This document shows, piece by piece, positions 1-6,592 of a DNA stretch of 9,198 nucleotides. Position 1 is the first letter of the stretch. Each line of letters begins with the position of its first letter. This stretch comes from JAGLYP01 sp034659435 (GTDB lineage: Bacteria > Patescibacteriota > Patescibacteriia > Patescibacteriales > UBA12075): NCBI GenBank assembly GCA_034659435.1, contig JAYEHJ010000082.1:1-9198 (forward strand), read 5' to 3'. A program made the translations under genes and the position numbers. The notes below the pieces were generated by a model. It did no database searches. It was given only the letters and a program-made list of their open reading frames with translations, and had not been told where the DNA came from.

Positions 1-1032
1 ATCTTTTAAAATCTTTTTTATATTACTCAATAAAATACCACCGTCCAATTCTTTTTGACTCAAAACTATGGCCGCTTCTTCTTTAAAAAAAATTTCAGCG
101 TTTTCTTCTTGATGTGAATCCGGCATCGGGATTAGGATTGTTGGTTTGGCAGCATAAGATAATTCAGTTAATGTGCCCATGCCAGCGCGGGAAATAATAA
201 TATCAGCGGCGGCAAATACCTTAATTAATCCAAAAGCGTCTAAAAATTCAAAAAATTTATAGCCTGGATTTTTTTCCATTGCTTCTTCCATTTTCTTGCT
301 TGACTTGCCCTTGCCTGTTATATGCAAAATTTGGCAAACTTTTGTTAAACTGCCTATATTTTTCAAAATTAAAGCATTAATCGCTCCTGCTCCGGTTCCG
401 CCTCCGATAACAAGCGCGATTGGCTTATCTGTTCGCATGCCAATTTTTTGTGCTGCCTCGCGCTTGCCAATTTTATTTTCAATAAATTCCTTTCGGATTG
501 GGTTGCCTGTTAAAATCGCTTTTTTCCCGTAATCTGCCAAAGACTTTTTAAAAGTTACTAATATTGTTTTCGCGAACGGAGCCATTAATTTATTAGCCAG
601 CCCGGGACGCGCGTCAAGCTGATGAATTAAAACAGGCGCGCGTAAAATCCAAGCGGCCCACGCAAGCGGAGCGCTGACAAACGAACCGGCGCTGATAATT
701 AAGTTTGGTTTTTCTTTTAATACAATAAAAAACGACTGCCAAAAGCCCAAACAAATTTGAAAAAAATCCAAAACATTTTGCAATGACAAATAACGCCTTA
801 ATTTGCCGGACGGTATAGACATAAACCGAATCCCGGACGACTCAACTAATTGCCTTTCCGGTCCGTCTTTGGTTCCAATCCAAAGAAACTCAGGCTCCAA
901 GAGCCTTTCAAGGCTCTTGGAGCCTTGTCCGCTCCGCAACAAATCAACCATAGCCAAAAGCGGCGTAACAGACCCGCCGGTTCCGCCCCCGCTTAAAATT
1001 ATCTTGACATTTTTATTTTGTGATATGTTCAT
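1..1032 (-). CDS. murG: MurG, lipid II-forming GlcNAc transferase (3' end cut by window edge)
   Basis: MurG is a GT-B fold enzyme on the inner face of the membrane. It moves GlcNAc from UDP-GlcNAc onto lipid I to make lipid II. I translated it by hand from the ATG at 1032-1030. There are 344 codons without a stop, and the frame runs off the left edge; the family is about 360 residues, so only a short C-terminal piece is missing. Visible motifs are the N-terminal glycine loop SGGGTGGSVTP (14-24), GTKDGPE, a VSAPLAWAAW segment, GNPIRKEF, the second glycine loop VIGGGTGAGAIN, and the donor-site run SRAGMGTLTEL (281-291) followed by PMPDSHQEENA. Two things are odd. The usual His after GGTGG is Ser21, and residues 36-47 are encoded by a perfect palindrome that lengthens a loop. 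No Shine-Dalgarno sequence precedes the start. It lies 98 bp downstream of ftsW, probably in the same transcript. Confidence 0.96.
   Translation of the reverse strand, partial: MNISQNKNVKIILSGGGTGGSVTPLLAMVDLLRSGQGSKSLERLLEPEFLWIGTKDGPERQLVESSGIRFMSIPSGKLRRYLSLQNVLDFFQICLGFWQSFFIVLKEKPNLIISAGSFVSAPLAWAAWILRAPVLIHQLDARPGLANKLMAPFAKTILVTFKKSLADYGKKAILTGNPIRKEFIENKIGKREAAQKIGMRTDKPIALVIGGGTGAGAINALILKNIGSLTKVCQILHITGKGKSSKKMEEAMEKNPGYKFFEFLDAFGLIKVFAAADIIISRAGMGTLTELSYAAKPTILIPMPDSHQEENAEIFFKEEAAIVLSQKELDGGILLSNIKKILKD
892..925. repeat. 34-bp nested palindrome inside murG
   Basis: The arms AGGCTCCAAGAGCCTT (892-907) and AAGGCTCTTGGAGCCT (910-925) are perfect reverse complements, separated by the two bases TC. 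Each arm is itself a small inverted repeat (GGCTC-CAA-GAGCC). The element keeps the murG frame and encodes residues 36-47, in the loop between the first helix and the FLWIGT strand. In RNA it would form a stem of about 15 bp with a four-base loop. It is GC-rich against the local AT-rich background. It resembles in kind the palindromic elements known inside Rickettsia genes, but I cannot assign it to a named family. Confidence 0.9.
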
Positions 1033-1052
1033 TTATTAGAAGGTAAGTTATT

Positions 1053-1109
1053 AAGGGATTGTCGCGCCCCTGGATTCCAGGTTGCGCTCCGCGCCCCTAG
1101 AATGACAAA
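1053..1109. repeat. GC-rich intergenic repeat-like element (ftsW-murG gap)
   Basis: This GC-rich block fills most of the ftsW-murG gap and is unlike its surroundings. It holds the direct repeat CGCGCCCCT twice (1063-1071 and 1090-1098), the near-palindrome CCTGGATTCCAGG (1069-1081), and GCGC-TCC-GCGC (1084-1094). On the minus strand it starts TTTTGTCATTCTAGG and ends GACAATCCCTT. This layout is typical of short dispersed non-coding repeats that carry GTCATTC and TGGAATCC ends in many bacteria. No T-run follows any stem, so I do not call it a terminator. Only one full copy is in the window, so dispersal is inferred. Confidence 0.5.
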
Positions 1110-1111
1110 AA

Positions 1112-1146
1112 AATTCGTAATTCGTAATTGTTAATTTTTAATTGAT
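1112..1146. repeat. Degenerate 7-bp tandem repeat over the ftsW stop
   Basis: On the plus strand the units are AATTCGT, AATTCGT, AATTGTT, AATTTTT and AATTGAT. The first two are exact and the rest decay. The ftsW stop codon (1133-1131) and its last codons lie inside the array, so the FtsW C-terminus (KSIKN) is partly repeat-encoded. No function is visible; strand slippage in AT-rich DNA explains it adequately. Confidence 0.55.
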
Positions 1147-2282
1147 TTTCTCGTCTGCTTGCTGATATTCACTAATATCCCAATCGCCGCCAATGTCGCC
1201 AATATAGATGATCCGCCATAGGAAATCAACGGCAAGGGAACGCCGGTCATGGGCATGACGTTGATAATTCCGCCGATGTTTATTATTGCCTGAATTACAA
1301 TCCAGCTGACAATGCCGATTGCTAAAATCCTGCCAAAATCATCCGGAGCTTTTCCGGCAATTAAAAAACCGCGATAAAATAAAAAAGAAAAAGATGCTAT
1401 CAATAAAACGCTGAAAATCATGCCGGTTTCTTCGGCAATAATCGCGAATATTGAATCGCCGCTAACCTCCGGCAGATACATATATTTCTGGCGGCTCGCG
1501 CCTAAACCGCGCCCTGTTATCCCGCCGGAGCCGACCGCGATTAAAGATTGGTTAACCTGATAGCAAACGCCTTTCTTGTCATAATTCGGATCAAGCAAAC
1601 ATTTAAAACGGTCATGCTGATAATCTTTCATCTGAACCATTAACCCAAAAGCAAGCAAACCAAAAACTCCTATTATGATAATATGCTTAATTTTCCCGCC
1701 GCCCACAAAATACACAATTAAAGATGTTATCGCTATAATTGAAAGCGTGCCGATATCCGGCTGTAAAATCATTAAAAAAGAAATTAAGCCAAGCACTGCC
1801 ACAAAAGGGCCGATGCTTTGCGCGATATCGCTTAGATTTTTTTTTCTGGTTTCCAGCCAAGCCGCCAAATATAAAAGAAAAGACAATTTTACAAATTCCG
1901 CCGGCTGCAGTGAAAATCCAAAAATATTAATCCAGCTTCTAGCCTTTCCGTAATGGGCGCTAAGTCCTGGAATAAATACCAATAGCAGTAAAACAATTGA
2001 TCCGACCAGAAACCAAAAGGCGTACTTGCGCCATATATGATAATCTACGCGAGAAAAAAAAATAAAAGCAACAAGTCCAAAACCCAAACCAACCAATTGA
2101 TGCTTAAAATAATAATAAGCATCCCCGAATTTATCATAATAAGCGACAACCGCCGAGGCGCTGGACAAGCTAATCAAACCAAACAAAAGAATAGCGCCCA
2201 CAACAAATATAAGCGTATTATCCGGCTCATGATAACCGACTTTTCGGCCTAATATTTTTTTTAATTTTTTTTTGAAGACCAT
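1131..2282 (-). CDS. ftsW: FtsW-type SEDS peptidoglycan glycosyltransferase
   Basis: This is a 383-residue polytopic protein of the SEDS (FtsW/RodA/SpoVE) family, which polymerises lipid II into glycan strands with a partner transpeptidase. After a short basic cytoplasmic tail (1-20) come about ten hydrophobic segments. Family signatures are present: FSLQPAEFVKLS (123-134), LQPDIGT (173-179), the extracellular loop GRGLGASRQKYMYLPEVSGD, and NVMPMTGVPLPLISYGGSS (341-359). Asp276 in SGDSIF aligns with the catalytic Asp of this family. I choose FtsW over RodA because of its place between mraY and murG. The start ATG is 6 bp after the mraY stop. An AGGA overlaps that stop (2290-2287), but only four bases separate it from the ATG, which is short for a Shine-Dalgarno site. 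Translational coupling to mraY is likely. Confidence 0.94.
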   Translation of the reverse strand: MVFKKKLKKILGRKVGYHEPDNTLIFVVGAILLFGLISLSSASAVVAYYDKFGDAYYYFKHQLVGLGFGLVAFIFFSRVDYHIWRKYAFWFLVGSIVLLLLVFIPGLSAHYGKARSWINIFGFSLQPAEFVKLSFLLYLAAWLETRKKNLSDIAQSIGPFVAVLGLISFLMILQPDIGTLSIIAITSLIVYFVGGGKIKHIIIIGVFGLLAFGLMVQMKDYQHDRFKCLLDPNYDKKGVCYQVNQSLIAVGSGGITGRGLGASRQKYMYLPEVSGDSIFAIIAEETGMIFSVLLIASFSFLFYRGFLIAGKAPDDFGRILAIGIVSWIVIQAIINIGGIINVMPMTGVPLPLISYGGSSILATLAAIGILVNISKQTRKSIKN

Positions 2283-2288
2283 ATAATC

Positions 2289-3338
2289 CTACAACGTCTT
2301 ATCCAACAAAAATATAATCAGACCAATCACGGAAGAAACTCCTGATAAAAGCCAAAAGCGCATTACGATTTTTGGCTCTGCCCAGCCCTTGGCCTCAAGA
2401 TGATGATGGATAGGCGCTGACAAAAAAACCTTTTTTCCGTTTCTAAATTTTTTAGATAAAATTTGAGCAATCGTGGATAAAGCTTCTATCACAAAAACTA
2501 ATCCTAAAAACGGCAATATAAAAGCCGTATTAGTGTATAAAGCAATCAAGGCCAATGTAACGCCAAGCGATATTGAGCCTGTATCGCCCATGATAAAGCG
2601 CGCCGGATTAATATTAAACCAAAGAAAAGCCAATAAGGCTCCTGTAATTACTCCGCAAAAAGCAGCCAAATCATACTTTCCTGTCGCAAAAGCGATTACC
2701 GCGTAAGAAGCAAAAGCGCTCAAAAGCGTGCCGCCTGCCAAACCGTCCAAGCCATCGGTTTGATTTACGGAAAAGGCCGTTCCGACTACCACAAAAATAA
2801 AAAAAGGAATATACCACAAATTCAATTCAACAAAGCCGACAAAAGGAATATGAATAACGCTCCAATCCAACTTAAAATAAAACCACCATGCCCCGACAAG
2901 GGCGATAAAAGCGTATATCAATAATTTGTGGCTGAATTTTATACCTCTCTTTTTATAGCCCATTTTCCTGACATCCAAATAATCATCAGCCAAACCGACA
3001 AGGGCTGATGCCACCAAACAGCCAAGCGGCAATAAAGTTTGCGCTTGCGATAAAAAATTCAATTGCTTGAATATTTCCCAAGGCAAAAATTTTGCCAAAT
3101 AAAAAAAGGCTAAGCTAAATATTAAAACCGTTACCCATATCAACAATCCTCCCATTGTAGGCGTGCCGGATTTGTGGGCATGCAATTTTGTAAAAAGCGG
3201 AGTAGAACCGTCATCCCTGATTTGTTTTCCTATTTTATATTTATACAAAAAATAGGTTAAAAGCGGAGTCCAAAGAACCGTAAAAAGAAAAGCTAATGCC
3301 GTAAAAAACAAAATTCTTATAACATAAAAATCTTCCAT
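2289..3338 (-). CDS. mraY: MraY, phospho-MurNAc-pentapeptide translocase
   Basis: MraY transfers phospho-MurNAc-pentapeptide from the UDP-linked precursor to undecaprenyl phosphate, making lipid I in the inner membrane. The 349-residue length is normal and about ten hydrophobic segments are visible. Diagnostic motifs occur in order: HAHKSGTPTMGG (53-64), the Mg-binding DDYLD (118-122), NQTDGLDGLAGG (192-203, usually NLTDGLDGLA), FIMGDTGSISLG (248-259) with Asp252, and the cytoplasmic APIHHHLEAKGWAEPK (308-323) with the HHH triad at 311-313. All residues taken to be catalytic are kept. The start is 10 bp after the preceding small membrane gene, with no ribosome-binding motif, so coupling or an unstructured AT-rich leader is likely. 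The gene leads straight into ftsW. Confidence 0.98.
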   Translation of the reverse strand: MEDFYVIRILFFTALAFLFTVLWTPLLTYFLYKYKIGKQIRDDGSTPLFTKLHAHKSGTPTMGGLLIWVTVLIFSLAFFYLAKFLPWEIFKQLNFLSQAQTLLPLGCLVASALVGLADDYLDVRKMGYKKRGIKFSHKLLIYAFIALVGAWWFYFKLDWSVIHIPFVGFVELNLWYIPFFIFVVVGTAFSVNQTDGLDGLAGGTLLSAFASYAVIAFATGKYDLAAFCGVITGALLAFLWFNINPARFIMGDTGSISLGVTLALIALYTNTAFILPFLGLVFVIEALSTIAQILSKKFRNGKKVFLSAPIHHHLEAKGWAEPKIVMRFWLLSGVSSVIGLIIFLLDKTL

Positions 3339-3348
3339 AAAAAATATT

Positions 3349-3759
3349 TTATCTAAAATTTATTAAATATACCGATGAAATCGCGGCCAACAAGACAATA
3401 TTGGAAAGCAGAGCCGCTATCAGCAATATATGGGAAATCAAAATAAAATCCTTATTTTGGCTTAAAATTGTAACAATTATAAAATTAAATAAAATAATTA
3501 TCAATCCTAAAATCGGAATTATAAATATCTGCCTGGCATCCCCGTAAAAGTCTATGCCAAAATCAACTGTGTAATGCAGGGCAATCTGCTCGGGGCCTAT
3601 TGCCATAATATGCCAGGCAAAAAGCCAAATTAAAACGTTAATACAAACTAAAAAAACCGAATAAATTTTAACATAAAAAAAAGCAAAAATGCCGGAAAGC
3701 GAGTTTGCTAAATTTTTTTGAAAAATATAAAAAATATTAAATAATTTCAGGCTATTCAT
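3349..3759 (-). CDS. Small membrane protein with HYTVDFGIDF motif, function unknown
   Basis: I do not recognise a function for this 136-residue protein. It has a long hydrophobic segment at about 23-53, then a soluble stretch IGPEQIALHYTVDFGIDFYG (54-73), then two more membrane segments at about 77-99 and 105-132. The LHYxVxFGID run resembles the short hydrophilic loop (His-x-Asn-x-x-Gly-x-x-Asp) of DUF1648-type membrane proteins. I associate small proteins of this layout with Patescibacteria, from memory only. The first ATG gives a 22-residue amphipathic lead; the next Met at 52 would remove the first membrane segment, so I keep the long start. It lies 10 bp upstream of mraY and 72 bp after the holin-like gene, so it is probably cotranscribed with the lipid-II cassette. 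Confidence 0.82.
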   Translation of the reverse strand: MNSLKLFNIFYIFQKNLANSLSGIFAFFYVKIYSVFLVCINVLIWLFAWHIMAIGPEQIALHYTVDFGIDFYGDARQIFIIPILGLIIILFNFIIVTILSQNKDFILISHILLIAALLSNIVLLAAISSVYLINFR

Positions 3760-3831
3760 TGTTTAAAAAAATATATAATTTAATATTTTTATATTAACAT
3801 ATAATTGATAAAATTTAAAGCGAATTTTATT

Positions 3832-4173
3832 TTATTTCGCGCCGAATAATTTATGCAAAACATAGCTGATTAACGACAAAACCAAGCTAAAAATAAGCGC
3901 TGCTAAAAACCCTTGCACACAAAAACCCTTTACAACGGAAGAAACCAGCAGAATCATTCCGGCATTGATAATAAAAGTAAAAAGCCCTAAGGTTAAAATA
4001 TTTATCGGCAAAGTTAAAATAACTAAAAGCGGCTTTATTGTTATATTAATCAAGCCCAAAATCAAAGCTACCCAAAGAGCCGACCAAATAGACGCAACTG
4101 TTACGCCTGAAATTAAATAAGCGCTAATAACAACCGCTAAAGAAGTTATTAATAACTTTAAAATAATTTTCAT
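3832..4173 (-). CDS. Phage-holin-4 superfamily (YvlD-like) membrane protein
   Basis: This 113-residue protein consists almost wholly of four hydrophobic segments (about 5-24, 27-55, 57-82 and 86-109). The run LGLINITIKPLLVILTLP followed by INILTLGLFTFIINAG matches the signature of the Phage_holin_4_2/YvlD family (commonly LGLxNxxxxPxLxxLTLPxxxLTLGLF). These are widespread bacterial inner-membrane proteins despite the phage name, and their biochemical role is not established. I start at the ATG at 4173. A TTG 14 codons upstream (4215) keeps the frame open, but it adds a non-family sequence and lies in promoter-like DNA. No Shine-Dalgarno site is visible. A possible promoter at 4187-4215 would give a leader of only about 7 nt. 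Confidence 0.9.
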   Translation of the reverse strand: MKIILKLLITSLAVVISAYLISGVTVASIWSALWVALILGLINITIKPLLVILTLPINILTLGLFTFIINAGMILLVSSVVKGFCVQGFLAALIFSLVLSLISYVLHKLFGAK

Positions 4174-4186
4174 ATATTTTAGGCTA

Positions 4187-4215
4187 ATATTAAATAAAAA
4201 ATAAACGCTTGACAA
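4187..4215 (-). promoter_or_regulatory. Candidate promoter for the holin-like gene
   Basis: On the minus strand TTGTCA (4215-4210, one mismatch to TTGACA) is 17 bases from TAATAT (4192-4187, four of six matches to TATAAT). The start point would be near 4180, only about 7 nt before the ATG at 4173. The -35 overlaps the plus-strand TTGACA by five bases. Such hexamers arise by chance in AT-rich DNA, so confidence is modest. Confidence 0.35.
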
Positions 4216-4236
4216 ATAGCTTGAATATGTTAATAT
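4209..4236 (+). promoter_or_regulatory. Candidate plus-strand promoter for a small RNA
   Basis: A perfect TTGACA (4209-4214) is followed after 16 bases by TAATAT (4231-4236). Transcription would start at about 4243-4244, exactly where the GGG of a hairpin begins. No plus-strand protein gene follows; the next features are two hairpins and a T-rich tract. Confidence 0.38.
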
Positions 4237-4243
4237 TTAAATT

Positions 4244-4317
4244 GGGAGTAACCAAACTTCCTCTTTTCTCTTTCCTAGGGCGTGCTTTGATAACTCATTG
4301 TACGCCCATTTTATTTT
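4244..4317 (+). ncRNA. Candidate small structured RNA, about 75 nt
   Basis: The predicted transcript opens with hairpin 1: GGGAGT (4244-4249), loop AACCAA, ACTTCC (4256-4261). A pyrimidine-only run (4257-4275) leads to hairpin 2: GGGCGTGC (4278-4285) with GTACGCCC (4300-4307), whose 14-nt loop can form an inner UGA/UCA stem with loop UAAC. ATTTTATTTT follows. Each main stem contains one G-U pair on the plus strand that would be an A-C mismatch on the minus strand, which favours a plus-strand RNA. It lies in the gap between the cyclophilin and holin-like genes, transcribed against both. I recognise no known RNA family, and it has not been shown to be expressed. Confidence 0.33.
4278..4317 (+). 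terminator. Terminator-like hairpin with T-rich tail
   Basis: An 8-bp stem (4278-4285 with 4300-4307, one G-U pair) is followed at once by ATTTTATTTT (4308-4317). The 14-base loop is large but can fold further. Read on the minus strand, after the cyclophilin stop, the stem has one A-C mismatch and no T-run, so it is a poorer terminator for that gene. Confidence 0.45.
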
Positions 4318-4319
4318 GC

Positions 4320-5060
4320 TTATTTTTCTAATAATTCAATACTTTTAACTATAATATCAGTAAGCGGACAGTCTCTTGCATCGGTTTTAATAACTTCAAT
4401 TTTTTCAACTACATCCATCCCGCCGGTAATCTCGCCAAAATTCGTATGCTTGTTGTCAAGCCAAGGCGTGGCTTCCGCTGTTACGATAAAAAATTGCGAA
4501 CCGTTCGTGTCGGGTCCGGAATTTGCCATTGCCAAAGAGCCGCGAATTAATTTTTTATTATTAAATTCATCATCAAATTTATACCCAGGATCGCCGGTTC
4601 CCCAAAGATTCTTTTTGGACAAATCTTTTGAATTTGGATCGCCGCCTTGAATCATAAAATCGTTAATCACGCGATGAAAGCGAGTGTTGTCATAAAAACC
4701 GTCTTGAGCTAAATTTAAAAAATTATTTACGGTTAAGGGCGAGACTTCGCTGTAAAATTTAACCCTGATATCGCCTAAATTCGTTTTGATAATTGCCGAA
4801 TCGTATTCTTTGGTTAAATCACGCAACGTTGTTGAATTGTTTTCTTTCATTTGATTATTATTAGTTTTATTAATCTCTTGGCTTTGTCTTTGTTGCGGCT
4901 CTTTGTTTTTTAAATCATTTATCTTCTCTACCATGCCTCTGTCATCATAATTTTCCATTGCCTTATCAACATTTTTTTCGTTAATAACTAAACTGTCATC
5001 GCTAACACCGCAGCCGCTAAGCAGTATTAAAACGACTAAAAATAAAAATACTTTTTTCAT
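4320..5060 (-). CDS. Cyclophilin-type peptidyl-prolyl isomerase, lipoprotein
   Basis: This is a 246-residue exported lipoprotein. The N-terminus MKKVFLFLVVLILLSGC is a signal peptide with lipobox LSGC, so Cys17 would be lipidated and the protein anchored on the outer face of the membrane. A polar, Asn/Gln/Lys-rich linker (about 18-85) leads to a cyclophilin domain (about 88-244). Family residues are in place: FHRVINDFMIQGGDP (128-142) with the catalytic Arg130, Phe135 and Gln138; GSLAMANSGPDTNGSQFFIV (174-193); and WLDNKHTNFGEI (200-211). It would catalyse proline cis-trans isomerisation in newly exported proteins. It starts 25 bp after the CCA-enzyme gene, with no Shine-Dalgarno site, so the two are probably cotranscribed. 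Confidence 0.93.
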   Translation of the reverse strand: MKKVFLFLVVLILLSGCGVSDDSLVINEKNVDKAMENYDDRGMVEKINDLKNKEPQQRQSQEINKTNNNQMKENNSTTLRDLTKEYDSAIIKTNLGDIRVKFYSEVSPLTVNNFLNLAQDGFYDNTRFHRVINDFMIQGGDPNSKDLSKKNLWGTGDPGYKFDDEFNNKKLIRGSLAMANSGPDTNGSQFFIVTAEATPWLDNKHTNFGEITGGMDVVEKIEVIKTDARDCPLTDIIVKSIELLEK

Positions 5061-5085
5061 AGTAATTTTGTTTATTATTTAATAA

Positions 5086-6543
5086 TTATTTAACATAATA
5101 CCCTTTTTTCATTTTTCTGTCATCTTGCTTTCTTTTAATTTCAATTTTTTCCTTGGCTTGCGGGTAAAGTTCTTTTAAATTATTTTTTTCAAGCTCCTCT
5201 GCTCTCGCGGATAAATATTTTAAATTATTCAATTTTGGATCTTCAATCACTTCGGAAAGCAAAACATCCAAGAGCGCGCCCATTTTCGGACCTGGCGTAA
5301 TGCCCATTTTTTTAATCATATAATCTCCATTTATTTTTAAACATTTAACTGAAACCGGATCATTCTGTACCCGTTCAAACATATATTCCAAGTGTCTTAG
5401 TTTGTAAGGCTTTGCCTTTGGCGTTCCCGAACCCAAACGGTCGGCAATACGCATATCAATTAAATCTTTTAAATTTTCCTTGCCGACTTTTTTAATCAAA
5501 CGCCGAACAGAACTCGCGGTTACCGCGTCAACATCATAATAAAACATGTGATTGCGAACTAGAATTGCCGTTTTTTCCGTATCAACCGCGGAAAATTTTA
5601 AACGTTTCATAATCTTGCGCGTCATACGCTCACCCACGTATTCATGGTTATAAAAAGTTGCCGCGCCATTTTTGAAAACTCGCGTCTTAGGCTTGCCGAT
5701 ATCATGAAGCAGGGCGGCAAAACGCACGCGCCAATCTTTATTTGGACAAAACCGCAAAGACAAAACACTGTGCTTAAAAACCGTATAAATATGATGATGA
5801 TTTTGCTTCATGTTTTCCCCCTGCAAAAGTTCCGGAATAATATACTGCAATAATTTTAATTTATAAAGCATCATCACTCCCTCATAAAAATTATCAGAAG
5901 ATAATATTTTAATAAGCTCGTCCTTAATTCTTTCTTTAGCGATAAATTTCAAACTGCCTGCCATTTTAATAATTCCTCTTTCGGTTTTCGGCTCCATAGT
6001 AAAATTTAATTGGCTGACAAACCTTACGGCGCGCATCATGCGCAAAGCATCCTCCTTGAATCTGTCAACCGGCTCCCCGACTGCTCTTACTATTTTCTTC
6101 TTAATATCTTTTTTACCGCCGAACAAATCAATAATTTCGTGGCTTTTACCGTCCCAAGCCAAAGTGTTCACCGTAAAATCGCGCCGCGCTAAATCATTTT
6201 CCAATTTTTCTTCAAACACTATTTCATCCGGACGGCGCTTGTCTGAATAACCGCGTTCACTTCTATAAGTGGTAATTTCCACGATGTTTTCTATTTTGTT
6301 GTCTTTATTTTTTATCGGAACTAAAACCGTACCGAATTTATTTTCATATTTGCCTTTAGGAAAAATTTTTAAAATTTCCTCCGGTTTCGCGTTAGTGGTA
6401 ATGTCCCAATCTTTAGGCTCAAAAATTTCGCGCTTAGTTTCAGCAAGCAAAAGATCCCGTACGCATCCGCCAACGACATAAGCCTCAAATCCGTTATCAG
6501 CAATTTTTTCTAAAATATTTTTTATAAACTCAGGCAATTCCAT
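5086..6543 (-). CDS. cca: CCA-adding tRNA nucleotidyltransferase with HD domain
   Basis: This is a 485-residue class II nucleotidyltransferase of the CCA-enzyme/poly(A) polymerase family. It adds or repairs the 3' CCA of tRNAs using CTP and ATP. Motifs are the nucleotide-binding GGCVRDLLL (25-33), the metal-binding pair in DWDITTNA (Asp45, Asp47), ARRDFTVNTLAW (119-130), LFGGKKDI, and RFKEDALRMMRAVRF (161-175). An HD phosphohydrolase-like domain follows, with FKHS (His258), LLHDIGKPKT (His280-Asp281) and NHEYVGERM. The tail is lysine-rich. I start at the ATG at 6543. An in-frame ATG at 6579 would place extra codons across a hairpin and next to the predicted transcription start, with no family resemblance. 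The HD domain argues for a CCA enzyme of the HD-bearing type, but a poly(A) polymerase role cannot be excluded from sequence alone. Confidence 0.93.
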   Translation of the reverse strand: MELPEFIKNILEKIADNGFEAYVVGGCVRDLLLAETKREIFEPKDWDITTNAKPEEILKIFPKGKYENKFGTVLVPIKNKDNKIENIVEITTYRSERGYSDKRRPDEIVFEEKLENDLARRDFTVNTLAWDGKSHEIIDLFGGKKDIKKKIVRAVGEPVDRFKEDALRMMRAVRFVSQLNFTMEPKTERGIIKMAGSLKFIAKERIKDELIKILSSDNFYEGVMMLYKLKLLQYIIPELLQGENMKQNHHHIYTVFKHSVLSLRFCPNKDWRVRFAALLHDIGKPKTRVFKNGAATFYNHEYVGERMTRKIMKRLKFSAVDTEKTAILVRNHMFYYDVDAVTASSVRRLIKKVGKENLKDLIDMRIADRLGSGTPKAKPYKLRHLEYMFERVQNDPVSVKCLKINGDYMIKKMGITPGPKMGALLDVLLSEVIEDPKLNNLKYLSARAEELEKNNLKELYPQAKEKIEIKRKQDDRKMKKGYYVK

Positions 6544-6561
6544 AAAATAATTAATAAAACA

Positions 6562-6587
6562 AACAGCCAATTTTATCATTGGCTGTT
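6562..6587 (-). promoter_or_regulatory. 5'-leader hairpin of the cca transcript
   Basis: A perfect 9-bp stem, AACAGCCAA with TTGGCTGTT and an 8-base loop, lies between the predicted transcription start and the cca ATG. On the minus strand it is followed by TTTGTTTTATT. It could protect the 5' end of the mRNA or act as an early terminator. If the promoter at 6593-6621 is not used, it could instead end a transcript arriving from upstream. Confidence 0.6.
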
Positions 6588-6592
6588 CTTAG

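Noticed and set aside
871..884. GGTTCCAATCC resembling a tRNA T-arm
   Set aside because: It lies within murG codons and no acceptor, D or anticodon stems surround it.
296..1039. Plus-strand ORFs of 78 codons within the murG region
   Set aside because: They are antisense to a clear murG reading frame and show no family signature.
3780..3797. AT-only hairpin TTAATAT-TTTT-ATATTAA in the gap after the holin-like gene
   Set aside because: The stem has no G-C pairs and the whole gap is A/T, so it is not credible as a terminator.
4174..4215. TTG start at 4215 for the holin-like protein
   Set aside because: The family begins at the MKIILKLL methionine; the upstream codons coincide with promoter-like hexamers.
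6544..6579. Longer start for cca at 6579
   Set aside because: The extra 12 residues lie across the leader hairpin, have no family match, and the ATG would sit only a few bases from the predicted transcription start.
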